DNA from: Corynebacterium tuberculostearicum
GTDB taxonomy: Bacteria > Actinomycetota > Actinomycetes > Mycobacteriales > Mycobacteriaceae
Assembly: GCF_030503735.1 (NCBI RefSeq)
Contig: NZ_CP073096.1
Span: forward strand, 2,232,001 to 2,296,000
Direction of reading: 5' to 3'
Length of the DNA: 64,000 nucleotides
Made by a program: the position numbers and the translations under genes. The notes beneath the pieces are model-generated. The model was not told the DNA's origin, searched no databases, and saw nothing but the letters and a program-made list of their open reading frames with translations. Positions 35,204 through 45,052 of the stretch are shown piece after piece. Numbering within the stretch: the first letter of the stretch is position 1; every line of letters starts with the position of its first letter.

Positions 35204-37549
35204 ATGAAAAACAACAAGATTCTTCGCTACGGCGGGATTGCGGCTCTAATCCTTATCGCGCTGTACGCCTTTACCTTCTTCAGCAACGATGCCCGCGGCT
35301 ATGTGCAAGCAGATACCTCCGTTGCGCTGACCCAGCTCAAGGACAAAAACGTCGATGAGGTGGAAATTGATGACCGCGAGCAGCGCCTGCGCATCAAGCT
35401 CAAAGACGAAATCACGGTAGACGAGCGCGACGGCGTGAAAGAGATCGTGGCCAAGTACCCGGCCCGCGCCTCTGAGCAGGTCTTTAACTCCGTCAAGGAT
35501 TCTGGTGCCGAGAAATACCAGACTAACGTCACCCAGGAATCCTTCCTCGGCTCCATGCTCAGCATGCTGCTGCCGATGATCATCCTCTTTGGCTTCCTCT
35601 TCTGGCTCATGTCCCGCATGCAGCAGGGCGCCGGCGGCATGTTTGGCATCGGCGGTTCCAAGGCTAAGGAACTGACCAAGGACATGCCCACCAATACCTT
35701 TGAGGACGTGGCCGGTGCGGACGAGGCCGTGGATGAGCTGCAGGAGATCAAGGACTTCCTGGAAGATCCCACTCGTTACCACGAGCTGGGTGCCAAGATT
35801 CCGCGTGGCGTGTTGCTCTATGGCCCTCCGGGCACCGGTAAGACCTTGCTTGCTCGCGCTGTGGCCGGCGAGGCCGGCGTACCGTTTTATTCCATCTCCG
35901 GTTCTGACTTTGTGGAGATGTTCGTCGGTGTGGGTGCCTCCCGCGTGCGCGATCTGTTCAAGCAAGCGAAGGAAAATAGCCCCTGCATCATCTTTGTCGA
36001 CGAGATTGATGCCGTCGGCCGCCAGCGCGGCTCCGGCACCGGCGGCGGCCACGATGAGCGCGAGCAGACCCTGAACCAGCTCCTAGTAGAAATGGATGGT
36101 TTTGGTGATCGCGAGGGAGTTATCCTCATCGCCGCCACCAACCGCCCCGATATCCTGGACCCGGCGCTGCTGCGCCCAGGCCGCTTTGACCGCCAAATTC
36201 CTGTCACCAACCCGGATCTTGCCGGACGCGAGCAGATCCTGCGCGTGCATGCGAAGGATAAGCCTCTGGCAAAGGAAGTCGACGTAGCTCAGCTGGCCAA
36301 GCGCACCGCCGGCATGTCCGGAGCGGACCTGGCCAATGTGCTCAATGAGGCCGCTTTGCTTACCGCCCGCATCGGCGGCAACGTCATTACCTATGACGCC
36401 CTGGAAGAGGCTACCGACCGCGTGGTGGGCGGCCCGCGCCGCCAGGGCAAGATCATCTCCGAGCACGAGAAGAAGGTCACCGCCTACCATGAGGGCGGAC
36501 ACACGCTATCCGCGTGGGCGCTCAAGGACATCGAGCGGGTCTACAAGGTCACCATCTTGGCCCGTGGCCGTACCGGCGGCCACGCCATGACCTCGCAGGA
36601 AAATGACAAGGGCATGTACACCCGCGACGAGCTTTTCTCCCGCCTGGTCTTTGCCATGGGCGGCCGCGCAGCCGAGGAGCTGGTCTTCGGTGCGCCGACC
36701 ACTGGTGCGTCTTCCGATATTGAAAACGCCACCAAGATCGCTCGTTCCATGCTCACCGAGTACGGCTTCTCCCCGGACCTAGGCACCGTGAAGTACGGCA
36801 AGGAGCAGGGCGATCCCTTCAGCCAGATGGGTGGCGGTGGCTCCATCGATTACTCCGATGAGGTTGCCTCCAAGATTGATGAGCAGATGCGTTACCTGCT
36901 CGAGCGCGCGCACGAGCAGGCCTATGACATCTTGCGCAATAACCGTCACTACCTGGACAAGCTGGCCGAGGCCCTGCTGGAGAAGGAAACCCTGCGCCGA
37001 CCCGATCTCGAGCGCATTTTCGACGGCATCGAGCCGCGCGAGGCCTTCGATGTCTTCCCAGGTGAGGACGATCGCTTCCCGCGACAGATTGGCTACGCCC
37101 CGGTGAAGACCCCGGTCGAGCTGGCTAAGGAGCGCGGCGAGGAGCTGCCTAAGCGCATGACGCTTCTCGATGCCTCTCGGGCCGCCCGCGAGCGTCGCCT
37201 CGCCGGCGAAGAGCCGAAGGGCGAGGTGGGCTTCAACTTTGGTCAGCACGCAGGTGACTACGTCGATCCGGACACCGCTCGCGAGCTGGGCCGCGGCCCA
37301 GCCAAGGAAACCGAGAATAAGGAAGCGAAGGACACCAAGCCACCGCGCGATGCCCAGCCGGATCAGACTTCCGAACCCGCCGCACGTCCTGCCGCCCGCC
37401 CTGCCACCGGCGGCGGCAAACACCACAAACCGGATGCCGGTGCAGAGCAGGACGCTGATACCAGCCAGTGGTTTACCCCTGGTTGGAAGGAAAAGGATCG
37501 CCGTAGGAACCCTTACGCGCGCGATGAAGAAAAGCAAGATGATAACTAA
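35204..37549 (+). CDS. ftsH: ATP-dependent zinc metalloprotease FtsH
   Basis: 781 residues. Two membrane segments (about 6-27 and 110-133) flank an extracytoplasmic domain. AAA+ domain: Walker A GPPGTGKT, Walker [12 protein letters not shown], and the second region of homology [19 protein letters not shown]. The zinc site is HEGGH (usually HEAGH), with the third ligand in the M41 domain. The last ~150 residues are a charged, Pro/Ala-rich extension typical of actinobacterial FtsH. It degrades unassembled membrane and regulatory proteins. Its stop shares one base with the folE start. Confidence 0.95.
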   Translation: MKNNKILRYGGIAALILIALYAFTFFSNDARGYVQADTSVALTQLKDKNVDEVEIDDREQRLRIKLKDEITVDERDGVKEIVAKYPARASEQVFNSVKDSGAEKYQTNVTQESFLGSMLSMLLPMIILFGFLFWLMSRMQQGAGGMFGIGGSKAKELTKDMPTNTFEDVAGADEAVDELQEIKDFLEDPTRYHELGAKIPRGVLLYGPPGTGKTLLARAVAGEAGVPFYSISGSDFVEMFVGVGASRVRDLFKQAKENSPCIIFVDEIDAVGRQRGSGTGGGHDEREQTLNQLLVEMDGFGDREGVILIAATNRPDILDPALLRPGRFDRQIPVTNPDLAGREQILRVHAKDKPLAKEVDVAQLAKRTAGMSGADLANVLNEAALLTARIGGNVITYDALEEATDRVVGGPRRQGKIISEHEKKVTAYHEGGHTLSAWALKDIERVYKVTILARGRTGGHAMTSQENDKGMYTRDELFSRLVFAMGGRAAEELVFGAPTTGASSDIENATKIARSMLTEYGFSPDLGTVKYGKEQGDPFSQMGGGGSIDYSDEVASKIDEQMRYLLERAHEQAYDILRNNRHYLDKLAEALLEKETLRRPDLERIFDGIEPREAFDVFPGEDDRFPRQIGYAPVKTPVELAKERGEELPKRMTLLDASRAARERRLAGEEPKGEVGFNFGQHAGDYVDPDTARELGRGPAKETENKEAKDTKPPRDAQPDQTSEPAARPAARPATGGGKHHKPDAGAEQDADTSQWFTPGWKEKDRRRNPYARDEEKQDDN

Positions 37550-38142
37550 TGGCTGATAACCACATACCCGCCCGCGCCCCCTTTGACCAGGACCGGGCGG
37601 AAGCAGCGGTGCGCGAGCTGCTCCTCGCAGTGGGCGAGGACCCCGATCGCGAGGGCCTGCGCGAAACCCCAGCCCGCGTGGCCCGCGCCTACCGCGAGGT
37701 CTTCGCCGGCCTGCACGAGGATCCGACGGAGGTTCTGCACAAGACCTTTGCCGAAGACCACCAGGAACTGGTCCTAGTGCGCGATATTCCCATCTATTCC
37801 ACCTGCGAGCACCACCTAGTTCCGTTTTACGGCGTGGCGCACATCGGCTATATCCCAGGCAAGGATGGCCACGTCACCGGCTTGAGCAAGCTTGCCCGCC
37901 TGGCAGATATGTACGCCAAGCGCCCTCAAGTGCAAGAGCGCCTGACCCAGCAGGTGGCGGACGCACTGGTGGAGGTTCTCGGCGCGCAGTCCGTCATCGT
38001 GGTCATCGAGTGCGAGCACCTGTGCATGGCCATGCGTGGCATCCGCAAGCCTGGTGCGACAACGACTACCTCCGCGGTGCGCGGCGGATTCAAAAATAAC
38101 GCCGCCTCCCGCGCTGAGGTGCTCAGCCTGATTCGCAGCTAA
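37549..38142 (+). CDS. folE: GTP cyclohydrolase I
   Basis: 197 residues. Zinc ligands are visible in [12 protein letters not shown] (Cys, His) and [12 protein letters not shown] (second Cys), with HIGYIPG between. It makes dihydroneopterin triphosphate from GTP, the first folate step. Translation is coupled to ftsH by TAATG. Confidence 0.95.
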   Translation: MADNHIPARAPFDQDRAEAAVRELLLAVGEDPDREGLRETPARVARAYREVFAGLHEDPTEVLHKTFAEDHQELVLVRDIPIYSTCEHHLVPFYGVAHIGYIPGKDGHVTGLSKLARLADMYAKRPQVQERLTQQVADALVEVLGAQSVIVVIECEHLCMAMRGIRKPGATTTTSAVRGGFKNNAASRAEVLSLIRS

Positions 38143-38180
38143 ACCCCCGGTTCACCACTACAAGCGATAAGGAGCACACC

Positions 38181-39143
38181 ATGCAGCAGGCAACCTCGGT
38201 CTCGGATCTGAGCATCGCCAACCGCACGCTCGTGATGGGCATCGTCAACGTCACGGAGGATTCTTTCTCCGATGGCGGCCGGTGGTTGGACGTCGATGCC
38301 GCCATTAACCACGCGCGCGAGCTCGTGGACCAGGGTGCGGACATGATAGACGTCGGCGGCGAGTCCACCCGGCCGGGCGCGGTGCGCGTAGAGGCGGGCG
38401 TCGAAGAGCGCCGCGTGGTACCCGTCATTAGGGCTTTGAGTGAGCTGGGCATTCGCACCTCCGTGGATACGATGCGCGCTTCGGTGGCCCGCGCGGCAGC
38501 AGCGGCCGGTGTGGACATGATCAATGATGTCTCCGGCGGCCTGGCTGATCCTGATATGTATCGCGCGATGGCCGAGGTCGGCGTGCCCGTCTGTTTGATG
38601 CACTGGCGCACGCTGCAGGAAGGCGCGTTTGGCTCGGCGGCCGGCAGCGCCGACCACGGCGGCGATGTGGTGCGCGATGTGCACGAAACCCTAGAACGCC
38701 TGGCGAATAACGCGCTGGAGGCCGGCGTGCGCCGCGATAATATCGTGCTCGATCCGGGCTTAGGCTTCGCCAAAACCCCGCAGAATAACTGGGCGCTGCT
38801 CAAGGCCTTGCCGGAATTCCTCGACGCCGAATTTCCCATGCTGGTGGGCGCTTCCCGCAAGCGTTTCCTCGCCGCCATTCGGGAGGACCGCGGCGTGGAG
38901 TCCAGCCCGCTGCTGGCTGATCCCGCGACCGCGGCCGTGACCGCCATTTCCGCGCAGATGGGCGCGTGGGGTGTGCGCGTGCATGAGGTCGCCGTCTCCC
39001 GCGATGCCGTCGATGTTGCGGCCGCGTGGAACGCCGGCAACGCTTACGCGGGCGGGGCCAATGCTAGCGGCAGCTATAGCAACGGCTCCGATGGCAATGG
39101 CACCATGAAATCCACCGCTCTTCCGCGCAACCCTAAGGAGTAA
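38181..39143 (+). CDS. folP: Dihydropteroate synthase
   Basis: 320 residues with AAGGAG eight bases before the ATG. Motifs are MGIVNVTEDSFSDGG (Glu replaces the usual Pro), GADMIDVGGESTRPGA, DPGLGFAKT and GASRKRF. It condenses pterin pyrophosphate with p-aminobenzoate and is the sulfonamide target. The C-terminal ~35 residues are Gly/Ser/Asn-rich and lie beyond the TIM barrel. Confidence 0.94.
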   Translation: MQQATSVSDLSIANRTLVMGIVNVTEDSFSDGGRWLDVDAAINHARELVDQGADMIDVGGESTRPGAVRVEAGVEERRVVPVIRALSELGIRTSVDTMRASVARAAAAAGVDMINDVSGGLADPDMYRAMAEVGVPVCLMHWRTLQEGAFGSAAGSADHGGDVVRDVHETLERLANNALEAGVRRDNIVLDPGLGFAKTPQNNWALLKALPEFLDAEFPMLVGASRKRFLAAIREDRGVESSPLLADPATAAVTAISAQMGAWGVRVHEVAVSRDAVDVAAAWNAGNAYAGGANASGSYSNGSDGNGTMKSTALPRNPKE

Positions 39144-39146
39144 AAC

Positions 39147-39527
39147 ATGGCAGACCGCATCGAGCTCACCGGCCTAGAATGCTTTGGCTACCATGGCGTC
39201 TTTGAGGAAGAAAAGCGCACCGGCCAGCCCTTCATCGTGGATATCACCTGCTGGTCCGAGTTCGCCGACGCCGCCGCCACCGATGATCTGTCCAAGACCA
39301 TCAATTACGCCGAGCTTGCCGACGTCGCCGCAAATATCATCGAAGGTCCCGCACGCGACCTCATCGAGACCGTCGCCAGTGAGGTGGCCGATACCATCAT
39401 GGACACCTTCGAGGGCCTGCATGCCGTGGAGGTCACCCTGCACAAGCCGCAGGCGCCGATTCCGCGCACTTTTGCCGACGTCGCCGTGGTTGCCCGCCGC
39501 TCCCGCAAGCACGCAAGGACTCTCTAA
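39147..39527 (+). CDS. folB: Dihydroneopterin aldolase
   Basis: 126 residues. [28 protein letters not shown] is the FolB N-terminal signature (Tyr-His-Gly-Val-x-x-x-E). It splits dihydroneopterin into hydroxymethyl-dihydropterin and glycolaldehyde. It starts three bases after folP and shares one base with folK. Confidence 0.94.
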   Translation: MADRIELTGLECFGYHGVFEEEKRTGQPFIVDITCWSEFADAAATDDLSKTINYAELADVAANIIEGPARDLIETVASEVADTIMDTFEGLHAVEVTLHKPQAPIPRTFADVAVVARRSRKHARTL

Positions 39528-40012
39528 TGCGTGCGGTGCTGTCCATCGGATCCAATTTGGATGACCGCGTGGGGCTTCTGCACACGGTATTTGATGAGTT
39601 CGCCGGCGAGATCGTCGCCGCCTCGCCCGTCTATGCCACCCCGCCGTGGGGCGTTACGGACCAGGACGAATTCCTCAACGCCGTGCTTATCGTGGACGTC
39701 TACGAGTCACCGAAGGAACTCCTGCGCCGCGGACAGAAATTGGAAGAAGCCGCCGATCGGGTGCGCGTGCGCCACTGGGGCCCGCGCACGCTGGATGTGG
39801 ACATCGTCGATATTGAAGGTTTTACCTCCGACGACCCAGAGCTTATCGTCCCGCATCCTTATGCCCATGAGCGCGCCTTCGTACTGATTCCATGGTTGGC
39901 GGCCGATGGTGGTGCTAGGTTGAGTGGGGAGGGCGTCGCCAAGCGGGTAGCAGCACTCGACCCGAAAGAGCGCGCCGAGATTCGCCGGCTGGGCATGATG
40001 GAGGAGCTATGA
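39527..40012 (+). CDS. folK: Hydroxymethyl-dihydropterin pyrophosphokinase
   Basis: 161 residues. SIGSNLDDR at the N-terminus, and VRVRHWGPRTLDVDIVDIE, which carries the ATP- and Mg-binding Arg and Asp pair. It supplies the FolP substrate. TAATG joins it to folB; four bases overlap with the next gene. Confidence 0.94.
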   Translation: MRAVLSIGSNLDDRVGLLHTVFDEFAGEIVAASPVYATPPWGVTDQDEFLNAVLIVDVYESPKELLRRGQKLEEAADRVRVRHWGPRTLDVDIVDIEGFTSDDPELIVPHPYAHERAFVLIPWLAADGGARLSGEGVAKRVAALDPKERAEIRRLGMMEEL

Positions 40013-40482
40013 CACGGACCTCGCTGGGTGCCCTAATCGGCACCGGGGTCTTCTTTGCCGCCGCCGCGGCCATCCTCACCACGCGCTTTTATGGCTCCAT
40101 GCTGCAAATCCCGGTGACGGTGTCGGCCACACTATGGCTCATGGCCGTTATCTGCCTGGTGCTGACCTGGAAGGTGGACCAAGCCACCGAGGACGAGCAT
40201 GGTATTGGTCTGGATAATTCGCAGCTCAACCCCATGACCATCACGCAGTTCATGTTGGTGGGCAAGGCTTCGGCGTGGACGGGCGCCATCGTGGGCGGCA
40301 TCTATGCCGGCATTGCCGTCTACGTCATCCCCAATGCCGGCACGCTCGCGGCAGCTTCCGATGACCTCGTAGGGGTCATTGCCTCCGCGCTCGGTGGACT
40401 CGCGATGTCTGCTGCTGGCCTGCGTCTGGAGCGACACTGTGAGACCCCGCCCCCACCAGATGGGGTTCAAGCGGTACATTAG
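40009..40482 (+). CDS. DUF3180 family membrane protein
   Basis: 157 residues, four membrane segments, with a hydrophilic stretch after the second (VDQATEDEHGIGLDNSQLNPMT). DUF3180 proteins regularly follow folK in actinobacteria; no function is established. The position in a coupled series suggests cotranscription only. Confidence 0.8.
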   Translation: MTRTSLGALIGTGVFFAAAAAILTTRFYGSMLQIPVTVSATLWLMAVICLVLTWKVDQATEDEHGIGLDNSQLNPMTITQFMLVGKASAWTGAIVGGIYAGIAVYVIPNAGTLAAASDDLVGVIASALGGLAMSAAGLRLERHCETPPPPDGVQAVH

Positions 40483-40487
40483 TGAGC

Positions 40488-41531
40488 ATGACTGAGCCGC
40501 GCTCTTCTTCTAGCAATACTTCCGCCAAGACGACCAAGCCGGACTTGGGCCAAATCGGCCTTATCGTCCTCGTGGTGCTGGCCGTGGTGGCCAGCATCGT
40601 CATGCTGATTTCCGGCTCTGCCGCCGCGCTCAAGATCGCCCTCATTGCTGCCCTGTGGGCCGCCGTGCTCGGCTTCTTCTTGGTCATGCGCTATCGCCGC
40701 CAGGCCGAGGAGTCCGTAACCAAGCTGGAGCTGCAGGAGCGCGCTCACCGCGCCGAACTTAAGCAGGCCCGCGCCGCCGAAGGCCAGTCCCTGCCGGATC
40801 AGGAGCTACTCGATGAGATCCGCACCGAGCTTGCCTCCATCCGCAAGCAGATTGAAGACCTCTCCGGCCACGACTTCACCTATGAGCCGGCCGCACTGCA
40901 CGCCGAAGCTCGCCGCATCATGCAGCTAGAGGCCCAGACCGCGGCCGCCGCCCGCCCCAGTGCCGAGGAGGGAAGTGTGGACTTTACCCAGTCCTCCTCC
41001 GGCGCCCCGTCCGCCGATGCCATCGCCGGCCGCCTGGGCGATCAGCCATCCGCTGCGCATACCGAGTCCAACCCGCTCAATGACATCATTAGTGAAAAGA
41101 CGCGCGCGCAGCGCACCTCCGGCAAGCCTTCTGGTGCCTCCACCTTTGATACCGGTGGCTTCCAGGCCGTGCGCTGGGATACCGGCGGTGATGATTCGCT
41201 GAAGTCTTCCCGCACTTCCGCAGCCAGCGAGCACCACGGCAGCCACCGCAAGCCGGAGGCCGCTACCACCGCCAGCGACGAAACCCAGGACATTCCGCAG
41301 CAGGCGGCGCCGCAGCGCGATGAGCGCGCGGCATATCCAGGCTCGGGCCAACACGTGGCTCCGGAATCGGCCGAACCAGTACGCCAGAAGGCAGCCCGTC
41401 CGCATCACCGTGCGGCTGAACCTCAGCCGGAGGAGCAGACACGCGGACGCCGTCGCAGCGACGATAAGCGTGAGGGCGCGGTATCCGTGGCCGAGCTTTT
41501 GGCCCAGGCAAAGAAAAAGAAGGATAAATAA
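40488..41531 (+). CDS. Membrane protein with coiled-coil and disordered tail (DUF6779-like)
   Basis: 347 residues from ATG 40488; a GTG two codons upstream overlaps the previous stop and is possible. Two membrane helices (about 25-47 and 52-70) are followed by a predicted coiled coil (VTKLELQERAHRAELKQA to IRKQIEDL). The remaining ~240 residues are low complexity, rich in Ala, Ser, Gln, Glu and Arg, ending in a Lys run. Conserved position between folK and panC-like genes in corynebacteria is from memory. Function unknown. Confidence 0.7.
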   Translation: MTEPRSSSSNTSAKTTKPDLGQIGLIVLVVLAVVASIVMLISGSAAALKIALIAALWAAVLGFFLVMRYRRQAEESVTKLELQERAHRAELKQARAAEGQSLPDQELLDEIRTELASIRKQIEDLSGHDFTYEPAALHAEARRIMQLEAQTAAAARPSAEEGSVDFTQSSSGAPSADAIAGRLGDQPSAAHTESNPLNDIISEKTRAQRTSGKPSGASTFDTGGFQAVRWDTGGDDSLKSSRTSAASEHHGSHRKPEAATTASDETQDIPQQAAPQRDERAAYPGSGQHVAPESAEPVRQKAARPHHRAAEPQPEEQTRGRRRSDDKREGAVSVAELLAQAKKKKDK

Positions 41532-42206
41532 ATGCGCCCGCCACGCATGCGGGTAGCTCTCTTCGGCCGTAGCTTGGCCGGCTTTACCTTGGCCAATGCC
41601 ATGGAACGCGTCGGCCATGAGGTGCAGATGCTTTCGGACCCAGCCGAGCTTTCTTCCTTCGAAGCTCTCATTATCGCCGTGGGCGATTCCCGCCTGGAAG
41701 CTACCGTGGAGTTGCTTGAGCCATACGTACATCGCGGATTAATCGTTTTCCACACCTGCCTTTCGCGCGGAGTGCAGGTATTGGATCCACTGGAAACCCA
41801 CGGCTGCGTTGTCGCGGCGCTCGCCCCATTTACGCTTAAGCGCTGGGCGGTGACCACCCTGGATGAGCTGGGCGAGACCGTGGTGGAACTTAATATCGCC
41901 GAGTTTCGCGCCGAGACCGTAGCGCTTTCCGACGCCGAGCGTGCCCCCTTCGCTGCCCGCGCCTACTACGCCGAAATGCTGCGGCGCTTGCATATCTCTG
42001 CTGCGGTTGATGCTCATTTCCTCTCGCCCTCAGAAGAGCCACCCCTGGTGGGTGAGGACATGGACACCGAGGAAATCATCGCCGCCTACCGTGGCGCCAC
42101 CGATCCCGGCCTGCGCCGCAGTTATGTGGAGGTTGCCCGCCGCTTAGGCGAGGTGGATGGCCGCGAAGATCTAGAAATGTGGGCCCTACAAGAGGAGAGC
42201 CGATGA
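41532..42206 (+). CDS. Rossmann-like protein, diverged DUF2520 / ketopantoate-reductase-like
   Basis: 224 residues. The N-terminal MRVALFGRSLAGFTLANAMERVGHEV resembles a dinucleotide-binding beta-alpha-beta, but the glycine motif is incomplete (G-R-S-L-A-G). FEALIIAVGDSRLEATVELLEPYVHRGLIVFHTCLSRGVQVLDPLETHG follows the DUF2520 pattern in which HTSG is changed to HTCL. The protein is shorter than usual DUF2520 proteins (about 300). A second ATG at 41547 could be the start. The stop overlaps the PanC-like start (ATGA). Confidence 0.6.
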   Translation: MRPPRMRVALFGRSLAGFTLANAMERVGHEVQMLSDPAELSSFEALIIAVGDSRLEATVELLEPYVHRGLIVFHTCLSRGVQVLDPLETHGCVVAALAPFTLKRWAVTTLDELGETVVELNIAEFRAETVALSDAERAPFAARAYYAEMLRRLHISAAVDAHFLSPSEEPPLVGEDMDTEEIIAAYRGATDPGLRRSYVEVARRLGEVDGREDLEMWALQEESR

Positions 42207-43105
42207 GCTTAGAGCTGGGAAACGCCACTGTTATCAGCAAGATTGAGCGCATCCGAATGGTCGGCAGCGCCTTCCACAAGACTGGCCGCCCGGTGGCCTT
42301 CGTGCCCCTGACTACCGGTGTGCATGCTGGCCATATCGCGCTGGTACGCGCGGCCAAGCGCATCCGAGGCGCCGTTACCGTCGTGGCCCTGCAATCTCCG
42401 CGGGAGGAGGATCTTGAACTCCTGCGCGCCGAGGGCGTGGACATAGTCTGGAATTATTCGGTAGAGACCTTGTGGCCGCACGGACGCCGCATCGCGGTGT
42501 CCCCGGCCAACGCCGAGGCCACTCTGGAACCGGAGCTAAGTAAGGATGCCACGCTCTATCTAGCGCTCATCCTGACGCTTTCGCCTACCGACGTCCTCTT
42601 AGGCGAAAAAGACTACGAACTCCTCCTCGCCATCCACCACGCGGTTCAAGACTTCCACCTGGGCGTGCGCGTGCAAGGCGTGCCCGCCGTGCGCATGCCC
42701 GATGGAGTGGTGATGAGCCTGCGCAATACCAATGTTCCTGCCGCCGCCCGCGAGCAGGCCGCGGCTCTCTCTGCCGCGCTGACCGCTGGTGCGCATGCCG
42801 CCGAGGCCGGTGCCGAGCAGGTCCGCGAGGTCGCCGCGGAGGTGCTGAGCGCCGCCGGCGTTGAGCCCGAATACCTCGAGGTGCGCGGCCGCGACTTGGG
42901 TAACCCGCCTGCGGAGGGTGATGCCCGCTTACTCGTTGCCGCTACCATCGGCAGCGTGCGGCTCATCGATAATGTGGGCCTGCCGCTGGGCATCGGTTTT
43001 AATAACATCGAAGAACATGAGGCCAAGGCCGAGCTCGAGCGCGAGCAACAACGTGCGCTACAGCGCGCGCAGGGCACCGCTTCCCAGCAGCTATCGGAGG
43101 ACTAA
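42203..43105 (+). CDS. PanC-like protein lacking pantoate-site residues
   Basis: 300 residues from ATG 42203. Clearly homologous to pantoate-beta-alanine ligase: HAGH keeps the nucleotide-site histidines, GEKDY keeps the Lys-Asp pair, and LRN replaces SRN. Relative to M. tuberculosis PanC as I recall it, PTMG is changed to LTTG, the VNPxQF segment with the pantoate-binding Gln72 is deleted (about 16 residues), the HFxGVxTVV segment is missing, and Gln164 is Leu. A Glu/Gln-rich tail of ~30 residues is added. It may not be an active PanC; databases are likely to annotate it as panC. Confidence 0.8.
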   Translation: MSLELGNATVISKIERIRMVGSAFHKTGRPVAFVPLTTGVHAGHIALVRAAKRIRGAVTVVALQSPREEDLELLRAEGVDIVWNYSVETLWPHGRRIAVSPANAEATLEPELSKDATLYLALILTLSPTDVLLGEKDYELLLAIHHAVQDFHLGVRVQGVPAVRMPDGVVMSLRNTNVPAAAREQAAALSAALTAGAHAAEAGAEQVREVAAEVLSAAGVEPEYLEVRGRDLGNPPAEGDARLLVAATIGSVRLIDNVGLPLGIGFNNIEEHEAKAELEREQQRALQRAQGTASQQLSED

Positions 43106-43725
43106 TGACCGATATCCAGATCCGTGACCTTGACCCGCGCGATGAGCCCAAAGCCATTTCTTTTGCCATCGAGGGCATGCACCTGCACTGGTTTGTGAAG
43201 AACCCGCGCTTTGAGCGCGCCTACGGCCGTTACTTTTGGGATTTAGAGCGCGCCAAGGCCACCGATATTTTGGCGGCCTACGATGGCGGCCGCTTCCTGG
43301 GCGTGCTTTTGGCCTCCATGAAGGGCAAGCCCGCGTTGCCGTATCCGTGGTGGCGCAAGGCTTATGTCCGTGCGGTGGAAATCTTCCATAACCTGCGCCC
43401 GGGCGGACACCGCGATGATTATGATTCCGCCAATAAGGACATGTTGCTTGAGTACTTGGGCGAGCACGCCGTCGACGGCGAAATCGGCTTCCTCGTCGCC
43501 GAGCCGAACTCCGGCGTGAGCGGCGTGGGCACGGCCCTGCTCGAGGCCTTCGAAGCTCGCCACGCGGGAAAGAATATCTACCTGTATACCGATGACGGCT
43601 GCACGTACCAGTTCTACGATAGCCGTGGCTTCACCCAGGTGGGCGAGCGCACCATTGCAGTCAACGAGGACCGCGACTTAGTGTGCATGCTCTATGTGCG
43701 GCGCCTTGGCACGCCGCAGTCTTAG
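43105..43725 (+). CDS. GNAT family N-acetyltransferase
   Basis: 206 residues. The acetyl-CoA loop is weak: NSGVSGVGTALLEAFEARHAGKNIYLYTDDGCTYQFYDSRGF is the V/A region with G-x-G-T-A-L and the YxxxGF ending. A long insert (RKAYVRAVEIFHNLRPGGHRDDYDSANKDM) separates the halves. Its ATG shares a base with the PanC-like stop. Substrate unknown. Confidence 0.8.
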   Translation: MTDIQIRDLDPRDEPKAISFAIEGMHLHWFVKNPRFERAYGRYFWDLERAKATDILAAYDGGRFLGVLLASMKGKPALPYPWWRKAYVRAVEIFHNLRPGGHRDDYDSANKDMLLEYLGEHAVDGEIGFLVAEPNSGVSGVGTALLEAFEARHAGKNIYLYTDDGCTYQFYDSRGFTQVGERTIAVNEDRDLVCMLYVRRLGTPQS

Positions 43726-43740
43726 CGTGCCGCAGGCTTA
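43708..43740. repeat. Short tandem repeat and hairpin at the GNAT / C1-peptidase convergent junction
   Basis: GCCGCAGTCTTAGCG and GCCGCAGGCTTAACG follow one another across both stop codons. GGCACGC (43708-43714) and GCGTGCC (43725-43731) can pair. A weak bidirectional terminator is possible; there is no T-tract. Confidence 0.4.
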
Positions 43741-45039
43741 ACGCGCCAACGCTCCCATCGGATCCCAGGCCGGCAGGGTGGTCACGGACTCGGACTGCAA
43801 CGCCGCTTGGTATTGTTCCGGCAGGCGGGAGGGGTGCACGGCGATTTCGAAGACGAACTCGTCGAACCAGTCATCGGCCATGGTCCAAAAGCCCTTATCG
43901 GCCTTTTTCGGGCCCCAGGAATTCTCTACGCGCCAGCGATTGACGGTGCCGTCGTCTGCGATATCGGCGCCGGTAAAGACCATCGCGTGGGTCATGAGGG
44001 ACTCATGCAGGCGCAAACGCTGTGCCTTGTCCAGATCCATCTCCACGCCGTAGAAGGCCTCATAATCGTGCAGGTGCTTGGCCCACACGCCGTGCTCATC
44101 ATCGGATTGCTGGTCGGTATCGCAGCCGAACCAAACCGGCTGACCGTCCTCGATGGAGGCACGCGCGGCATCGCGCAGCACCTCCACAGGCGCGTTCAAA
44201 TAGGTCACGCGCTTTCCAGCCACGTTGCCCAGATACTCCACGGTGTAGAGCTCGCCATAGGCATTGCGCGGGTCGTTGACAACGCACACGTACTCGCCTA
44301 GGTCCGCAGGCAGGTATTCCTGGGCAAACTCCTGTGGGGTATAGGTACCAGCGCGGTGGAATTCATCGTCCTTATCGCGGTACTGCCACACAAAGTCCTC
44401 GGGTGGCAGACCAAGGTTGGCGGTGAGGATACGGTAGACGTCGGCAAGCGCTTGCTCATGCGCGCCCTCTTCGCCGCTGCGGATGCGGTGGGCGGCGCGG
44501 CGCAGCACGGTCTGCAGGTTGCGGTTAAGCATCGCCGTGGCCTCGGAAGACGCAGTTTCTGGCATGGCGTACTTCGGCACGACGCCGTATTTTTCCACCA
44601 GGGCGACGAACATGGACCATTGGCCGCCGTCATCGATGGGATCATCCATGAGCTTGGTTACGGTGCGGTCCGTAATATCGCGGTCCTTGAGCTCAGCCAT
44701 GGCGGTAAGGAACCAATTGGCCTTTTCCAGCTTGTCAAAGAAGTAAATATAGGTTTGCGAGAGCTCAAAATCCTTGAGCTTGGCCTTGTCCATCAGGCCG
44801 CCGCGCAGGGAATTGAGGCCGGCAAAAATCCAGCAGCGGCCCGAGGCCTTCTGGTCGGCCACGTCCCACGAATCTAGCTTATGGCTGGTCACGGGGGTGA
44901 GGGTACGCAGTACTTCGCGGTCGAGGCTGAGCTTATCGGCGCTTTCTTGAGCCACCCCATTGCGCACCAGGCGCAGCGCGGCATCGCTGGTGAGCTCGGC
45001 AGTGGCGGCATGAACCTCGTTCGGTTTAATCTCTGTCAT
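43738..45039 (-). CDS. C1B family aminopeptidase (PepC / bleomycin-hydrolase type), copy 1
   Basis: 433 residues. The catalytic Cys lies in QKASGRCWIFAGLN, the His in THAMVFTG and the Asn in VENSWGPKKADKGFWTM. Length and order match PepC. These cytoplasmic, usually hexameric enzymes remove N-terminal residues from peptides. It follows the second paralogue after 13 bases and is probably cotranscribed with it. Confidence 0.92.
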   Translation of the reverse strand: MTEIKPNEVHAATAELTSDAALRLVRNGVAQESADKLSLDREVLRTLTPVTSHKLDSWDVADQKASGRCWIFAGLNSLRGGLMDKAKLKDFELSQTYIYFFDKLEKANWFLTAMAELKDRDITDRTVTKLMDDPIDDGGQWSMFVALVEKYGVVPKYAMPETASSEATAMLNRNLQTVLRRAAHRIRSGEEGAHEQALADVYRILTANLGLPPEDFVWQYRDKDDEFHRAGTYTPQEFAQEYLPADLGEYVCVVNDPRNAYGELYTVEYLGNVAGKRVTYLNAPVEVLRDAARASIEDGQPVWFGCDTDQQSDDEHGVWAKHLHDYEAFYGVEMDLDKAQRLRLHESLMTHAMVFTGADIADDGTVNRWRVENSWGPKKADKGFWTMADDWFDEFVFEIAVHPSRLPEQYQAALQSESVTTLPAWDPMGALAR

Positions 45040-45052
45040 TTCTCGATTCTCC

